A stretch of DNA of 28,324 bases from an uncultured Desulfovibrio sp. (GCA_937926875.1 CALBAX010000025.1:1-28324), one strand, 5' to 3'; numbered from the stretch's first letter, positions 7,222 through 15,631 are shown. Made by a program: numbers and translations. The notes: generated from the sequence alone by a model not told the origin.

Positions 7222-7407
7222 TCAGTCGTCGCCCGGCAGCATGCGGAAGGGCGCCACCCGCCATGCATTTTTTCGATGGGTGCTCTTCGCTGCCACCAGC
7301 AAGCCCTGTTCCGTCACGACAAACCGCGCCCCTTGTCCATCTGGGGCAGGGACCTGGGGGTGGCGCGAGCCGCCAAGGATCAGACCGTCGGTAGAGATGG
7401 CCGTCAT
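7222..7407 (-). CDS. Small hypothetical protein (61 residues)
   Basis: I do not recognise this protein. It starts MTAISTDGLILGGSRHPQVP and ends APFRMLPGDD: 61 residues, soluble, with no signal peptide or membrane segment and several short beta-like stretches. ATG 7407 is preceded by AAAGGA at good spacing; an in-frame ATG at 7446 has its GAGG too close. Support is the ribosome-binding site, protein-like composition, and a bidirectional terminator directly after the stop. It lies 87 bases downstream of the EamA gene on the same strand and could be co-transcribed with it. Confidence 0.5.
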   Translation of the reverse strand: MTAISTDGLILGGSRHPQVPAPDGQGARFVVTEQGLLVAAKSTHRKNAWRVAPFRMLPGDD

Positions 7408-7494
7408 GCGTCCTTTTGGCGGCCTGTGACTGACGGCTTGTTTCATCCCTCGGGGCTGTTGTCCGCTGTTTTGTGCAGCAAGGCCACTGACCGT

Positions 7495-8397
7495 CTAGGA
7501 GGCCGCCCGGCTTTTGTCCATGTTCAGCCAGAAGACGGCGGCCAGTACCAGGGCGCTCCCGGCCCAGCCCAGCGGGCTGAAGAATTCGTCCCAGAACAGC
7601 CAGACCCAGATGGTGCTGAGGATGGGCTCCAGGTAACAGAGTACGGCCGTGCGGACCAGCCCCAGCCGCTTGAGGGCCTGGGCATAGCAGAAGAAGGCGA
7701 AATAGCCGGTGAAGCCGCCCAGGATCAGCAGCCAGCCCCAGGTGGAGAGGCTGTGGCCGAGGCTGACGGGCGTGAGGCAAAAGATGACCGCCGCGCCGCC
7801 CAGCTGCATGAAGGCATACAGGGTGGCCGGTGTGTAGCGATCCTGCCACCAGCGGCAGAAGGGGTAGTGGGAGGCGTAGCACACGCTGATGAGCAGGCCG
7901 CAGGCGATGCCTGTCCACGATGTCTGTCCGGGCAGGCTGCCGCCGGAGAAGCAGACCATGCCCGTACCGGTCAGGGCCAGGGCGATGATGCCGCACTGAC
8001 GGGGGGTGATGGGCTCATGGAACAGAAAACGGGAGAACATGGCTACCCAGACCGGTGCGGTATAGAGCAGGACAACGGCCATGGCCGCGCCGCTGAGTTT
8101 GATGGCGTACAACGTGGCCGCATAGAAGACGCCCACGGCCCAGAAGCCGAAAACGGTGAACAGGACCGCGTGGCGCAGGGGGATGCGGATCTGCCGGCTC
8201 AGGGCAGCGTGGGTGATGAAGCAGGCGGCACCGATGGCGGCACGCCAGAAGGCTGTTTCGAGCGGACTGACACCGGCGGCCAGACAGTTTTTGGAGATCA
8301 GGCCGATGACCGACCAGGCAAAGACGGTCAGCAGGATCAGGATCAGGCCGTGACGGCGGGCGGAAGGGGAAACAGGAGAGGGCAGGGACGCGGCCAT
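7495..8397 (-). CDS. EamA/RhaT family transporter
   Basis: This 300-residue drug/metabolite transporter has ten predicted helices in two EamA repeats. Typical stretches are GLILILLTVFAWSVIGLISK in helix 1, ETAFWRAAIGA in helix 2, LLYTAPVWVAMFSRFLFHEP at the end of repeat one, and LEPILSTIWVWLFWDEFFSP in repeat two. Substrate is unknown; it is not closely similar to the EamA protein at 1913-2749. I chose ATG 8397 (GAGGA nine bases upstream); an ATG at 8406 directly abuts the GAGGA and one at 8451 would start inside the upstream terminator. It stands apart from the deacetylase gene to the right, which has its own terminator. Confidence 0.87.
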   Translation of the reverse strand: MAASLPSPVSPSARRHGLILILLTVFAWSVIGLISKNCLAAGVSPLETAFWRAAIGAACFITHAALSRQIRIPLRHAVLFTVFGFWAVGVFYAATLYAIKLSGAAMAVVLLYTAPVWVAMFSRFLFHEPITPRQCGIIALALTGTGMVCFSGGSLPGQTSWTGIACGLLISVCYASHYPFCRWWQDRYTPATLYAFMQLGGAAVIFCLTPVSLGHSLSTWGWLLILGGFTGYFAFFCYAQALKRLGLVRTAVLCYLEPILSTIWVWLFWDEFFSPLGWAGSALVLAAVFWLNMDKSRAAS

Positions 8398-8428
8398 GAG
8401 TGTCATTCCTCGATCAGATGGAGCCATG

Positions 8429-8456
8429 AAAAAAACGCTGTGTCGGTCCACAGCGT
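8429..8456 (-). terminator. Terminator of the deacetylase gene
   Basis: Read leftward, ACGCTGTG and CACAGCGT (8456-8449 and 8442-8435) form a perfect 8-bp stem with a 6-nt loop, followed by seven Ts (8435-8429). It lies 49 bases past the stop of the deacetylase-like gene and separates it from the EamA gene. Confidence 0.88.
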
Positions 8457-8504
8457 CTGGAAAAGACAGGACAGGCCCAGGGCCTGCCCTGTGCGGTCGA
8501 CGTT

Positions 8505-9500
8505 TTACCAGTCGCCCTGGCCTGCCGGACGGGCAGGGAAGGCGCCCGCAGGCAGTTCTGCCAGCTGGCTGGCGGTGCAGCCCTGGACCGGGAAGGTCTC
8601 CCGGAGCCAGGACAGGAAAGTATGGATGCGCTCCAAAACGGCGTCCGCGGCCTTCTGGTCAGGCACATGCGGGGAACCGCCGGGCAGCATCTCGGAAGAG
8701 TGCCAGAACAGGTTCAGCACCTGCCCGCCCCGCTGCCGGTGCAGGCGCGCGGCCCAGCGCATGATCCGGGGCGCATGCCAGAACGGGTTGGGGCTGAGGA
8801 CGCCCCAAAAATGGAACTTGTCCCGCGAGGCGGCAGGGCAGGCCCGGTACCAGAGCCGGGCAAGCGCGGGATGCAGGGGGATCTGCGTTATGGGCGCTTC
8901 CAGCAGGGGGGCGCCCTGCCAGCCCTCCACCCAGTAGGGATCCGCCGGGGCAAGGAAGTGGTCCGGCCCGCCCGGGAAATGGCGCAGGGGGCAGACCGAG
9001 CTGTCCACCTTGATGCCGGCCTCGGAAAGCAGGGGGCGCACGCAGTCCTTGAGATCCCAGCGGCCCATGCGGAAGCTGGTCAGGGGCGCGCCCTGGAATT
9101 CCCGCCCGGCATCCAGCAGCGTCGCCAGACGCTGGCGCAGCAGGTCGCGCGGCAGCTTGTCCGTGCGTGTGGGCTGGCCCTCGTGCGGGGGATCCAGCGG
9201 CGAGGCCGGCGGCGTGCTCCAGTGATGGAGATGGGCCCCGATCTCCGCGCCGTAATGATCGCGCATCTGTTCCAGCACATGGCAGGCCCCGGCATCGGCA
9301 AAGACCGTATGGGCGCAGAACAGCGTCAGCGGGAAGCCCAGATCCCTGCTCAGCGGCGCGAGCCTGGGCAGCAGGGAGACATTGGAGACACCACAGCCGC
9401 TGGTGGCATAATGGCCGGAAAACAGGCCTTCTTCCTCGACATCGAGACTGACGACCACCCGCAGGGGGCTGTCGGATGTATGGGGATGCGGGTTCTTCAT
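8505..9500 (-). CDS. Polysaccharide deacetylase-like protein (CE4-type fold)
   Basis: This is a 331-residue protein with a NodB/CE4-like barrel. The first strand VVVSLDVEEEG supplies the conserved aspartate (D20), and EIGAHLHHW supplies the metal-binding histidines (H90 and H92 or H93), the arrangement used to remove acetyl groups from N-acetylated sugars. A later segment, TSFRMGRWDLKD, matches the family arginine/tryptophan motif. No signal peptide is seen, so it may act on a cytoplasmic lipid-linked or nucleotide-linked sugar. It is divergent from the glycosyltransferase run starting at 9585 and is likely part of the same envelope pathway. ATG 9500 lacks a strong ribosome-binding site, so the start is uncertain. 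Confidence 0.78.
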   Translation of the reverse strand: MKNPHPHTSDSPLRVVVSLDVEEEGLFSGHYATSGCGVSNVSLLPRLAPLSRDLGFPLTLFCAHTVFADAGACHVLEQMRDHYGAEIGAHLHHWSTPPASPLDPPHEGQPTRTDKLPRDLLRQRLATLLDAGREFQGAPLTSFRMGRWDLKDCVRPLLSEAGIKVDSSVCPLRHFPGGPDHFLAPADPYWVEGWQGAPLLEAPITQIPLHPALARLWYRACPAASRDKFHFWGVLSPNPFWHAPRIMRWAARLHRQRGGQVLNLFWHSSEMLPGGSPHVPDQKAADAVLERIHTFLSWLRETFPVQGCTASQLAELPAGAFPARPAGQGDW

Positions 9501-9551
9501 GAAAAGGACGATACGCCCAAGGCGCGCGCAAGGCAATGCGGCTACGGACTT

Positions 9552-9561
9552 GCAAATTTGC
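9552..9561. promoter_or_regulatory. Palindrome in the divergent promoter gap
   Basis: GCAAATTTGC is a perfect 10-bp palindrome in the 84-base gap between the divergent deacetylase and glycosyltransferase starts. It could be an operator controlling both. I see no convincing -35/-10 pair in this gap. Confidence 0.25.
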
Positions 9562-9584
9562 CCGGAATACATGAGGATGCACCC

Positions 9585-10667
9585 ATGTCTGATAAAATAC
9601 ATGTGCTCTTCGTCATGGAAGATCTCTGCTTTGGCGGTACCCAGCGCCAGATGGTCGAGCTGGCCTGCCGTCTGGACAGGTCGCGCTTCCATGTCTCCAT
9701 GCTGGTCCTTACAGGCAGGACGGATCTTGATGCACAGGTCGAACAGGCCGGTATCCGCGTGGAATATCTGGGGCGCAGCCGCAAGGTGAACCCCTTTTTC
9801 TTTGCGCTCATGCCGGCGGCCCTCAAGCGTCTGGCACCTGATGTCCTCGTCCCCTGTACGGCCCTGCCCAACATCTGGGGCCGTCTCTGGGGACGGCTGC
9901 TGGGGATCCCCATCGTGGGCACGGTGCGTGGCGGTGGAGCGCCGCGCAGGCAGCACGAGCGTTTCCTCTGGCGCCTGGCAGATCACATGGTCTGCAATTC
10001 CGAGGCGCTCGCTGACATCCTTTCCGGCCTGGGCATCCCGGCCGTGCGGCTGACCTATGTGCCCAACGGGGTGGATACGGAGCGTTTTGCGCCTGCGCGG
10101 CCCGCGCCGTCGGAGCGTCCGCCGCTCATCGTCTGTGTGGCGCGTCTGGCCGAGGACAAAGATCATCTGACGTTGTTGAAGGGCTTCGCTCTGCTGCGTG
10201 AACGGCATCCCGATGTCCGCCTGCGTCTCGTGGGCGACGGTCCGCGGGAAAAGGAGCTCAAGGCCTGGGTCGCGGAGCATCTGCCGGACGGGGGGGTGGA
10301 GTTCTGCCCCGGCTCCCCGGATGTGCGCGCCCATTACGCGGCTGCCCGCATCTTTGCGCTGACTTCCGTGCGTGAGGGCCAGCCCAACGTGATCCTGGAA
10401 GCCATGGCTGCCGGGCTGCCTGTGTGCGCCACGGAGACCGGTGGCATCCCCCGGCTCGTGACCCGGGGGAAGAGCGGCCTGCTCTCGCCGGTGGGGGACA
10501 GTGCCGCCTTTGCCGCTAACTGTGCCGCGCTGCTGGCGGATCCCGCGCAGGGAGACGTGTTCGGCAGGGCCGGACGCCAGCGGGTGGAGCAGAGTTTTTC
10601 GTTTGAAACCATGGTGGCGGCGCATGAAGCCATCTTTCTGCACCTGGCGGCACGGGAGCTGGCATGA
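9585..10667 (+). CDS. Glycosyltransferase family 4
   Basis: This 360-residue GT-B retaining glycosyltransferase moves a sugar from a nucleotide-sugar donor to an envelope glycan acceptor at the cytosolic face. The N-terminal half has FGGTQRQMVELA (16-27), the acceptor-side glycine loop. The C-terminal half has VCVARLAEDKDHLTLLKGF and EGQPNVILEAMAAGLPV, giving the E-x7-E motif (E264, E272). ATG 9585 has GAGGA upstream. Its stop overlaps the start of the next gene (ATGA at 10664-10667), so they are translationally coupled. Sugar and acceptor are unknown. Confidence 0.9.
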   Translation: MSDKIHVLFVMEDLCFGGTQRQMVELACRLDRSRFHVSMLVLTGRTDLDAQVEQAGIRVEYLGRSRKVNPFFFALMPAALKRLAPDVLVPCTALPNIWGRLWGRLLGIPIVGTVRGGGAPRRQHERFLWRLADHMVCNSEALADILSGLGIPAVRLTYVPNGVDTERFAPARPAPSERPPLIVCVARLAEDKDHLTLLKGFALLRERHPDVRLRLVGDGPREKELKAWVAEHLPDGGVEFCPGSPDVRAHYAAARIFALTSVREGQPNVILEAMAAGLPVCATETGGIPRLVTRGKSGLLSPVGDSAAFAANCAALLADPAQGDVFGRAGRQRVEQSFSFETMVAAHEAIFLHLAARELA

Positions 10668-11104
10668 AACATCTTTTGGCCAGCCTTTGCGTGTGCTGTC
10701 TGTGCGCATCCCCGGTCTGGAGCCTTGCCGCCGCGCCTGCGGGCAGCAGCAGGACCTATGAAGTGACGGAACTCTGGACAGGCGATGTCCTGACAGCCAG
10801 TTTCCGCATGGGCATGTGTTTTGCTGCCGACGGCAAATTGCGCGGCGTCGTCCTGCTCCGTTCCTCCAACGGGCAGGTCGATGTCTATCATGTTTACGGT
10901 TCCGTGCAGAACAACACCTTTTCTGCCACTCATGGTTCCGGGCACAAGATCTCCGGGCGTTTCCTGTCCGGCGACGATGTCGAGGTCAAGATCCGTCTGG
11001 GGAACGGCATGCGCTTCACGACAGTGGCCAAACGTTCCCGGGATGTCCTGTTGACAGACGACTGTGCGCCCCTGCCTGAAACATCAACGCATCAACAAGA
11101 CTGA
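10664..11104 (+). CDS. Small secreted protein of unknown function
   Basis: This is a 146-residue protein with a Sec signal peptide (MKHLLASLCVCCLCASPVWS, cleavage around residue 22-24) and no canonical lipobox. The mature part has alternating hydrophobic/polar strands (RGVVLLRSSNGQVDVYHVYG; GHKISGRFLSGDDVEVKIRL), suggesting a small periplasmic beta-barrel or beta-sandwich. I recognise no family. It overlaps the upstream glycosyltransferase by four bases and is followed seven bases later by a membrane glycosyltransferase, so it probably works with the envelope glycan or glycolipid on the periplasmic side, for example as a carrier or binding factor. That role is inference. Confidence 0.75.
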   Translation: MKHLLASLCVCCLCASPVWSLAAAPAGSSRTYEVTELWTGDVLTASFRMGMCFAADGKLRGVVLLRSSNGQVDVYHVYGSVQNNTFSATHGSGHKISGRFLSGDDVEVKIRLGNGMRFTTVAKRSRDVLLTDDCAPLPETSTHQQD

Positions 11105-11111
11105 GGTCGTT

Positions 11112-12272
11112 ATGGGGACTACCTTCTTTGTTCTGGCGCTGTTGCAGTGTGCCCTGCTTTTTTTTCTGTCCCGGGTGGGCAGCAGGCTTGACCGCGAAGA
11201 GCGCAAGCCCGCTCCCCAGCGGACGCACTGGCCCCGTACCGGTCTGATCGTGCCTGCCGGAGGGAACCACCCCCGTATGCGGGAGGCCCTGGAGAGCCTG
11301 CTCAAGCAGGATTATCCTGCCCTGTACCCCGTGATCGTCACGGCCACCGCTGACGAACCGGCGGCCGGTATCGCGCGTGAGTTGCAGGCCCGCTATCCGC
11401 AGCTGCGGCATGTGGTGGCCGGTTTCGCCAAGGGCTGCGGCCAGAAGAACCATAACAGCCTCAGGGGCGTGGAGGCCGTGGAGGACGAGGTCGAACTGCT
11501 GGCCTTCTGCGACAGCACGCACATCGCTCCCCGCGATTTCATCCGCCGTCTGGTGGCCCCTGTGGTGGACGGCGAGGATTTCAGCACCGGCTACCACAAG
11601 GTCGTGGCGCGGGATACGGGCATCGTCACCATGGCGTATGCCCTGTGTGTCCAGCTGATGCGCTATCTGCAGGGCATCTCGAGCTTCACCCAGCTGTGGG
11701 GCGGCGCCATGTGCTTCCGCCTGTCGGCGTTCCGCCGTTACGGCGTGCGCGAGTTCTGGATGACCAATGTGGTGGACGACTGTTCCCTGGCTGACCGCCT
11801 CATCCGGCTGGGGGCCCGCATCCGTCTGAGCGGTGACGCCGTTTTGATGACCGAGGCCCGGGATCACGATCTGGGCGTCTGGCGTCACTGGATGGACCGG
11901 CAGATCCTGTTCCTCAAGTTCTGCATCCCCTACCAGTGGATCCTGCTGGGCGTGCTGGCCTGTCTTATGCTGCTGCCCGTGCTCTGGGCCGTGTTCGCCG
12001 TGCTGGGCGTGCTGCTGGGCAAACTTTCTTTCGGCTGGCTTGTGGGCGTACTGGTCTATGCTGCGGCCCTGGCGCTGGTGCTGCGTGGCTGGGCCCATTT
12101 CCAGGAAGCTGTTTTTCCTGTCTGGCGCTGGGTGGTCGCTTTTTGCGCCAGTGCCTGCATGTTCGTCTGGGTTTACCTGGGTACCATCCTCGCGGAAGGC
12201 GTTTTGTGGCAGGGCATCTGGTATGAGGTCGGCCGTCAGGGCCGCGTCATCAGGATGCGCCGCCAGAAGTAG
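11112..12272 (+). CDS. Membrane glycosyltransferase family 2 (HpnI/GT21-like)
   Basis: This 386-residue inverting glycosyltransferase has one N-terminal membrane helix (about 2-20) and two or three C-terminal helices (about 275-360). The catalytic domain shows AFCDSTHIAP (D134), TNVVDDCSLADRL (D222, D223) and a WRHWMDRQ segment where processive or lipid GTs carry the Q/RxxRW motif. The pattern resembles ceramide glucosyltransferase and the hopanoid enzyme HpnI, which add a sugar to a membrane lipid. ATG 11112 has GAGG six bases upstream; an ATG at 11064 lies inside the previous gene. It likely glycosylates a lipid acceptor. Whether that is a hopanoid is unproven, as no other hpn gene is in view. 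Confidence 0.85.
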   Translation: MGTTFFVLALLQCALLFFLSRVGSRLDREERKPAPQRTHWPRTGLIVPAGGNHPRMREALESLLKQDYPALYPVIVTATADEPAAGIARELQARYPQLRHVVAGFAKGCGQKNHNSLRGVEAVEDEVELLAFCDSTHIAPRDFIRRLVAPVVDGEDFSTGYHKVVARDTGIVTMAYALCVQLMRYLQGISSFTQLWGGAMCFRLSAFRRYGVREFWMTNVVDDCSLADRLIRLGARIRLSGDAVLMTEARDHDLGVWRHWMDRQILFLKFCIPYQWILLGVLACLMLLPVLWAVFAVLGVLLGKLSFGWLVGVLVYAAALALVLRGWAHFQEAVFPVWRWVVAFCASACMFVWVYLGTILAEGVLWQGIWYEVGRQGRVIRMRRQK

Positions 12273-12338
12273 GGCCTTTCTGCCGACGGTACCTGTTCAG
12301 CTATCTACAATCAGGATGCAAGTCCTTATGGTGACAGC

Positions 12339-13529
12339 ATGATTGCAATGTCGGACCTTTTTCGCGTGAGCTTGCGACAGGTCGTCCGCCAGCGTGGCTT
12401 TGGCGTGATCCTGTCCATCGCTCTGGGCATCATGGCCTTTATCGCCCTGTCCGTGCTGGGGCAGGAGATCCGCTACAAAGTGGGTCAGGACATGGTGCTC
12501 ATGGGCGGGGTGAACATCATCCGTGTCTATATGGATGATGCACAGTATCCCGGCCAGCCGCGACGCGATTTTTCTCCCCGTACGGTGGAAGCGCTGCGCA
12601 AGATCCCCGGTGTGGGCATGATCAGCGAAAACATCCGCAACGGGGTCACGTTCAGCCTGCGTGCCAGTGGGGAACGGACGCTGGGTGTCCACTTTATCGG
12701 TGTGGACCAGTATTTTGCGGAGACCTATTCCCTGGAGCTCGTGGCCGGCCGGATGATGTCCGAAGAAGACGTGCGCGGCCACCGGCGCGTCTGTATGCTG
12801 GGTCGTGAGGCCGCCACCAATCTGTACGGGGATCCCACCCAGGCCGTGGGCAAGCTGCTTTTCCTGGGCAAGGACGTCATCGAGGTCGTGGGCGTGGTGA
12901 CCGGCGTCATGCTGGGCGAATGGAATCAGGGCGGCTTTTTGCCGACCACGGTCATGGAGGACAGGAACTGGGGCTCCGGCAAGATCACCCGGTTGTTCGT
13001 CCGTGCCATCGGCTGGGAAGACGTGGCCCCGGTGGTCCGCCAGATCCCTGCTGTTGTCCGGGCCAACCAGGACGCGCCGTATCTGGTCATCTCCACGCAG
13101 GATGACCAGCTCGACCGCATCAAGACGACCTTCATGTGGGTGGAGGCCCTGCTCTGGCTGGGTATCGTGGCCTCGCTCATGCTGGGGGGGTTCGGCATCT
13201 GGTACGGGACGTTCGCTGCCGTACGGGCCCGTACGCGCGAAGTGGGCCTGAAAAAGGCCATGGGCGGTTCGGACAAGGACATCCTGGCCCAGTTCCTGGC
13301 CGAGGCGTTGTGCAAGTCCGTGGCCGGTGGCCTGCTGGGCATCCTGGTGGGCACCCTCAGCGTCGAGGTGGGGGCCTGGTCACTGGGCACCTCCATCTCG
13401 TATCCGCTGCTCGCGGCCAGCAGTGCCGGCAGTATTCTTTTCTCCGCCATCATTGGGGTGGCCGGCGGCCTGTATCCTGCCATCCAGGCCAGCCGCATGG
13501 ATGTCGTTTCCGCCTTGCGTTTCGAGTAG
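12339..13529 (+). CDS. ABC transporter permease, FtsX/MacB type
   Basis: This 396-residue inner-membrane permease of the MacB/LolC/FtsX type has a first helix at about 21-41, a large periplasmic domain at about 45-262 (MacB_PCD-like), and three helices at about 268-293, 324-348 and 358-382. The FtsX signature VRARTREVGLKKAMGGS follows helix 2, and it ends with PAIQASRMDVVSALRFE, the usual family ending. Such permeases use ATP to extract or push lipoproteins, lipids or peptides in the periplasm rather than carry them through a pore. The partner ATPase domain starts seven bases later. No strong ribosome-binding site is seen; ATG 12348 is an alternative start. Confidence 0.9.
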   Translation: MIAMSDLFRVSLRQVVRQRGFGVILSIALGIMAFIALSVLGQEIRYKVGQDMVLMGGVNIIRVYMDDAQYPGQPRRDFSPRTVEALRKIPGVGMISENIRNGVTFSLRASGERTLGVHFIGVDQYFAETYSLELVAGRMMSEEDVRGHRRVCMLGREAATNLYGDPTQAVGKLLFLGKDVIEVVGVVTGVMLGEWNQGGFLPTTVMEDRNWGSGKITRLFVRAIGWEDVAPVVRQIPAVVRANQDAPYLVISTQDDQLDRIKTTFMWVEALLWLGIVASLMLGGFGIWYGTFAAVRARTREVGLKKAMGGSDKDILAQFLAEALCKSVAGGLLGILVGTLSVEVGAWSLGTSISYPLLAASSAGSILFSAIIGVAGGLYPAIQASRMDVVSALRFE

Positions 13530-13536
13530 GTGAACT

Positions 13537-15486
13537 ATGGCGCCGGTTATCATTGCCAAAGATCTGTACAAGTGCTACGCGGGCTTTTCTCCTGTTTTGC
13601 GTGGCGTCAACATTGAGGTGGAAGCGGGGGAGCTCGTGGCCATCATGGGCCCGTCCGGATGCGGCAAGTCGACTATGCTGCACGTGCTGGGCATGCTGCA
13701 TGCGCCTGATTCCGGCACGCTGGAGATCCTGGGGACCAATGTCCTGGAATTCAACCGGGAGCAGACTGCGGCTTTCCGGCGGGGCAACATGGGCTTCGTG
13801 ATGCAGTCGAGCAATATGTTCGACCACTCCACCGTGTTCGAGAACGTGGAATTCCCCCTCATCTATGAGAACGTCCCCCCCGCGGAACGCTGGGAGCGGG
13901 TCATCCGGGCCCTGGAGCTGGTGCGGCTCTCTGCCCGCGTCCATTACCGCAGCAACCGCCTTTCCGGTGGTGAGCAGCAGCGTGTGGCCATCGCCCGCGC
14001 CATGGTGAACAATCCCCGCATCCTGCTGGCGGACGAACCCACCGGCGCCCTGGATGCCCGTACCAGCCGGGTGGTCATGGACAATTTCCGCACCCTTTGC
14101 CACAAGGGCGGGGTCGCCATGATCATGGTGACCCACGACCCCAAGATGGCCGAGTTCTGCGACAGCGTCTATACGCTGGAAGACGGCATCCTGGTCTGCA
14201 AAAAGCACGCCCCCGTGCCTGTCAGCCCGGACCAGCAGCAGAACCTGCTGGCGGCGCCCACGCCCATCCTTCGTGGCGCCCTGGTGGCGGAAAAATTCCC
14301 CGAAGCCTCGGGCCGCTGCCTGATGGAAGAAGCACACCGCATGCATGCGGCCGGTCTGCTTTCCCGCATCTACGCCATCGAGGGGGCCAGCTTCCTCAAC
14401 AGCGATTCACAGGGCTACGCCCTGCCGCTGCCGGTGCGGCATATCAGCTCGTGGCGTTTCTTCTCCGTCATGCGCATGCTGTTCTCGCATTTGCGCGGCA
14501 CCTCCGCCACTGCCTGGGAGCTGTGGAAGTCCATCCCCTCTGGCAAGGGGAGCTTTTTCCACAATCTCTGGCTCATGGGCTGCGGTGCCCTGCTGGCCCG
14601 CTGGTGCCTGGAAGAGAGGATCGAATTCCTGTACGCTTCGGGTGCCCATGCTCCGGCCTCTGCGGCCTGGGTGGCGGCCCGCATGCTGCAGATCCCCTTT
14701 GCCTTTGCCGTACGCACGGCAGACCTTGCCTCGCCGGCCAAGGACTGGCTGGTGAAGGCCGAACAGGCGGCCTTCGTGCGCTGCGATACGGAGGCCACGC
14801 GCAAGGCTGTCTGCGAGCTGCTGCCTTCCGTGGATCCGTGGCGCATCGTGCTCCTGCGCGATGCCCTGACCCTGACCCCGCCGGACGAAGACGTCTCCAT
14901 GCCGCCGTCCAATGTGCCGGAGCCGTTGCAGCTGCTGGCCGTGGGGACCATGACCAGCCGCAAGGGCTATGATACCCTTCTGCAGGCCTGTCTGGCCCTG
15001 CAGAAGGCCGGGGTCGACTTCCGGCTGACTTTGGTAGGCACAGGCCCCTGGCGTCTGCGCCTGCGGCTGCTTTCCTGGCGCCTTGGCCTGCGCAAGCTCG
15101 TCTCCTTCCCCGGCCAGCTGCCGCACGAGGCCATGACCGACCTGTACCGCCGTACGGACATCTTCATCGCTCCCGGCCATATGACCCGGGGCGGCGATAT
15201 GGACGGGCTGCCGTCGGCCCTGACTGAAGCCATGGCCTTTGGTGTGGCCGTGGTGGTGAGCGATCTTCCCGGTCAGCTGGAAGTGGTCCAGAATGGCCGC
15301 AGCGGTATCGTCGTGCCGCAGAATGATGTCACGGCCCTGTCCCAGGCCTTGCTGGATCTGGCCGGCAGTGCGGAAAAGCGCCGCCATCTGGGCGCTGAAG
15401 CCTGGAAGCGCATCCGGGAGGTGCTGGACGAAGAGGCCACGGAGGCACGGCTGACCTCGCTGTTCAAGGCGGCCTGCCGGCGCTGA
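13537..15486 (+). CDS. Fused ABC ATPase and family 4 glycosyltransferase
   Basis: This is a single uninterrupted 649-residue protein with two complete enzymes. Residues 1-225 form a LolD/MacB-type ATPase: Walker A GPSGCGKST (38-46), Q-loop Q90, signature LSGGEQQ (142-148), Walker B ILLADEP (162-168) and switch H200. A linker of about 20-25 residues leads to a GT-B glycosyltransferase (about 245-649) with TSRKGYDTLL (473-482), LVGTGP (499-504) and DGLPSALTEAMA (556-567) with E564. The gene is seven bases after the permease and has no frameshift or internal stop, so the fusion is real in this sequence. It physically ties sugar transfer to the transporter, implying glycosylation at or just before export. 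I know of no characterised protein with this architecture. A strong terminator follows. Confidence 0.9.
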   Translation: MAPVIIAKDLYKCYAGFSPVLRGVNIEVEAGELVAIMGPSGCGKSTMLHVLGMLHAPDSGTLEILGTNVLEFNREQTAAFRRGNMGFVMQSSNMFDHSTVFENVEFPLIYENVPPAERWERVIRALELVRLSARVHYRSNRLSGGEQQRVAIARAMVNNPRILLADEPTGALDARTSRVVMDNFRTLCHKGGVAMIMVTHDPKMAEFCDSVYTLEDGILVCKKHAPVPVSPDQQQNLLAAPTPILRGALVAEKFPEASGRCLMEEAHRMHAAGLLSRIYAIEGASFLNSDSQGYALPLPVRHISSWRFFSVMRMLFSHLRGTSATAWELWKSIPSGKGSFFHNLWLMGCGALLARWCLEERIEFLYASGAHAPASAAWVAARMLQIPFAFAVRTADLASPAKDWLVKAEQAAFVRCDTEATRKAVCELLPSVDPWRIVLLRDALTLTPPDEDVSMPPSNVPEPLQLLAVGTMTSRKGYDTLLQACLALQKAGVDFRLTLVGTGPWRLRLRLLSWRLGLRKLVSFPGQLPHEAMTDLYRRTDIFIAPGHMTRGGDMDGLPSALTEAMAFGVAVVVSDLPGQLEVVQNGRSGIVVPQNDVTALSQALLDLAGSAEKRRHLGAEAWKRIREVLDEEATEARLTSLFKAACRR

Positions 15487-15512
15487 GAGCGTGCTTTTTC
15501 CTTTTGACATGG

Positions 15513-15545
15513 AAACGGCCGGTCCTGGTACGGATCGGCCGTTTT
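15513..15545 (+). terminator. Terminator of the glycosyltransferase/ABC operon
   Basis: AAACGGCCGGTCC (15513-15525) pairs with GGATCGGCCGTTT (15532-15544), 13 bp with one G-T wobble and a 6-nt loop, followed by a short T-tract. It lies 27 bases after the fusion gene's stop and separates it from the acyltransferase gene. Confidence 0.75.
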
Positions 15546-15584
15546 GCCATCTTCTGCCATCATGACAGACAGGGCAGAGCATAC

Positions 15585-15617
15585 CTCCGGGCGTCGCAAG
15601 ACCGATACTGCCCGGAG
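15585..15617 (+). repeat. Hairpin in the leader of the acyltransferase gene
   Basis: CTCCGGGC (15585-15592) and GCCCGGAG (15610-15617) form a perfect 8-bp stem with a 17-nt loop. It ends 14 bases before the start codon, next to the weak ribosome-binding region CAGAGAACGG, so it may influence translation. No T-tract follows. Confidence 0.35.
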
Positions 15618-15631
15618 CCGCAGAGAACGGC

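Noticed and set aside
11112..12272. Assignment of the membrane glycosyltransferase as a genuine hopanoid enzyme HpnI
   Set aside because: Resemblance is only at the level of the GT21-like motif pattern, and no squalene-hopene cyclase or other hpn gene is in the window.
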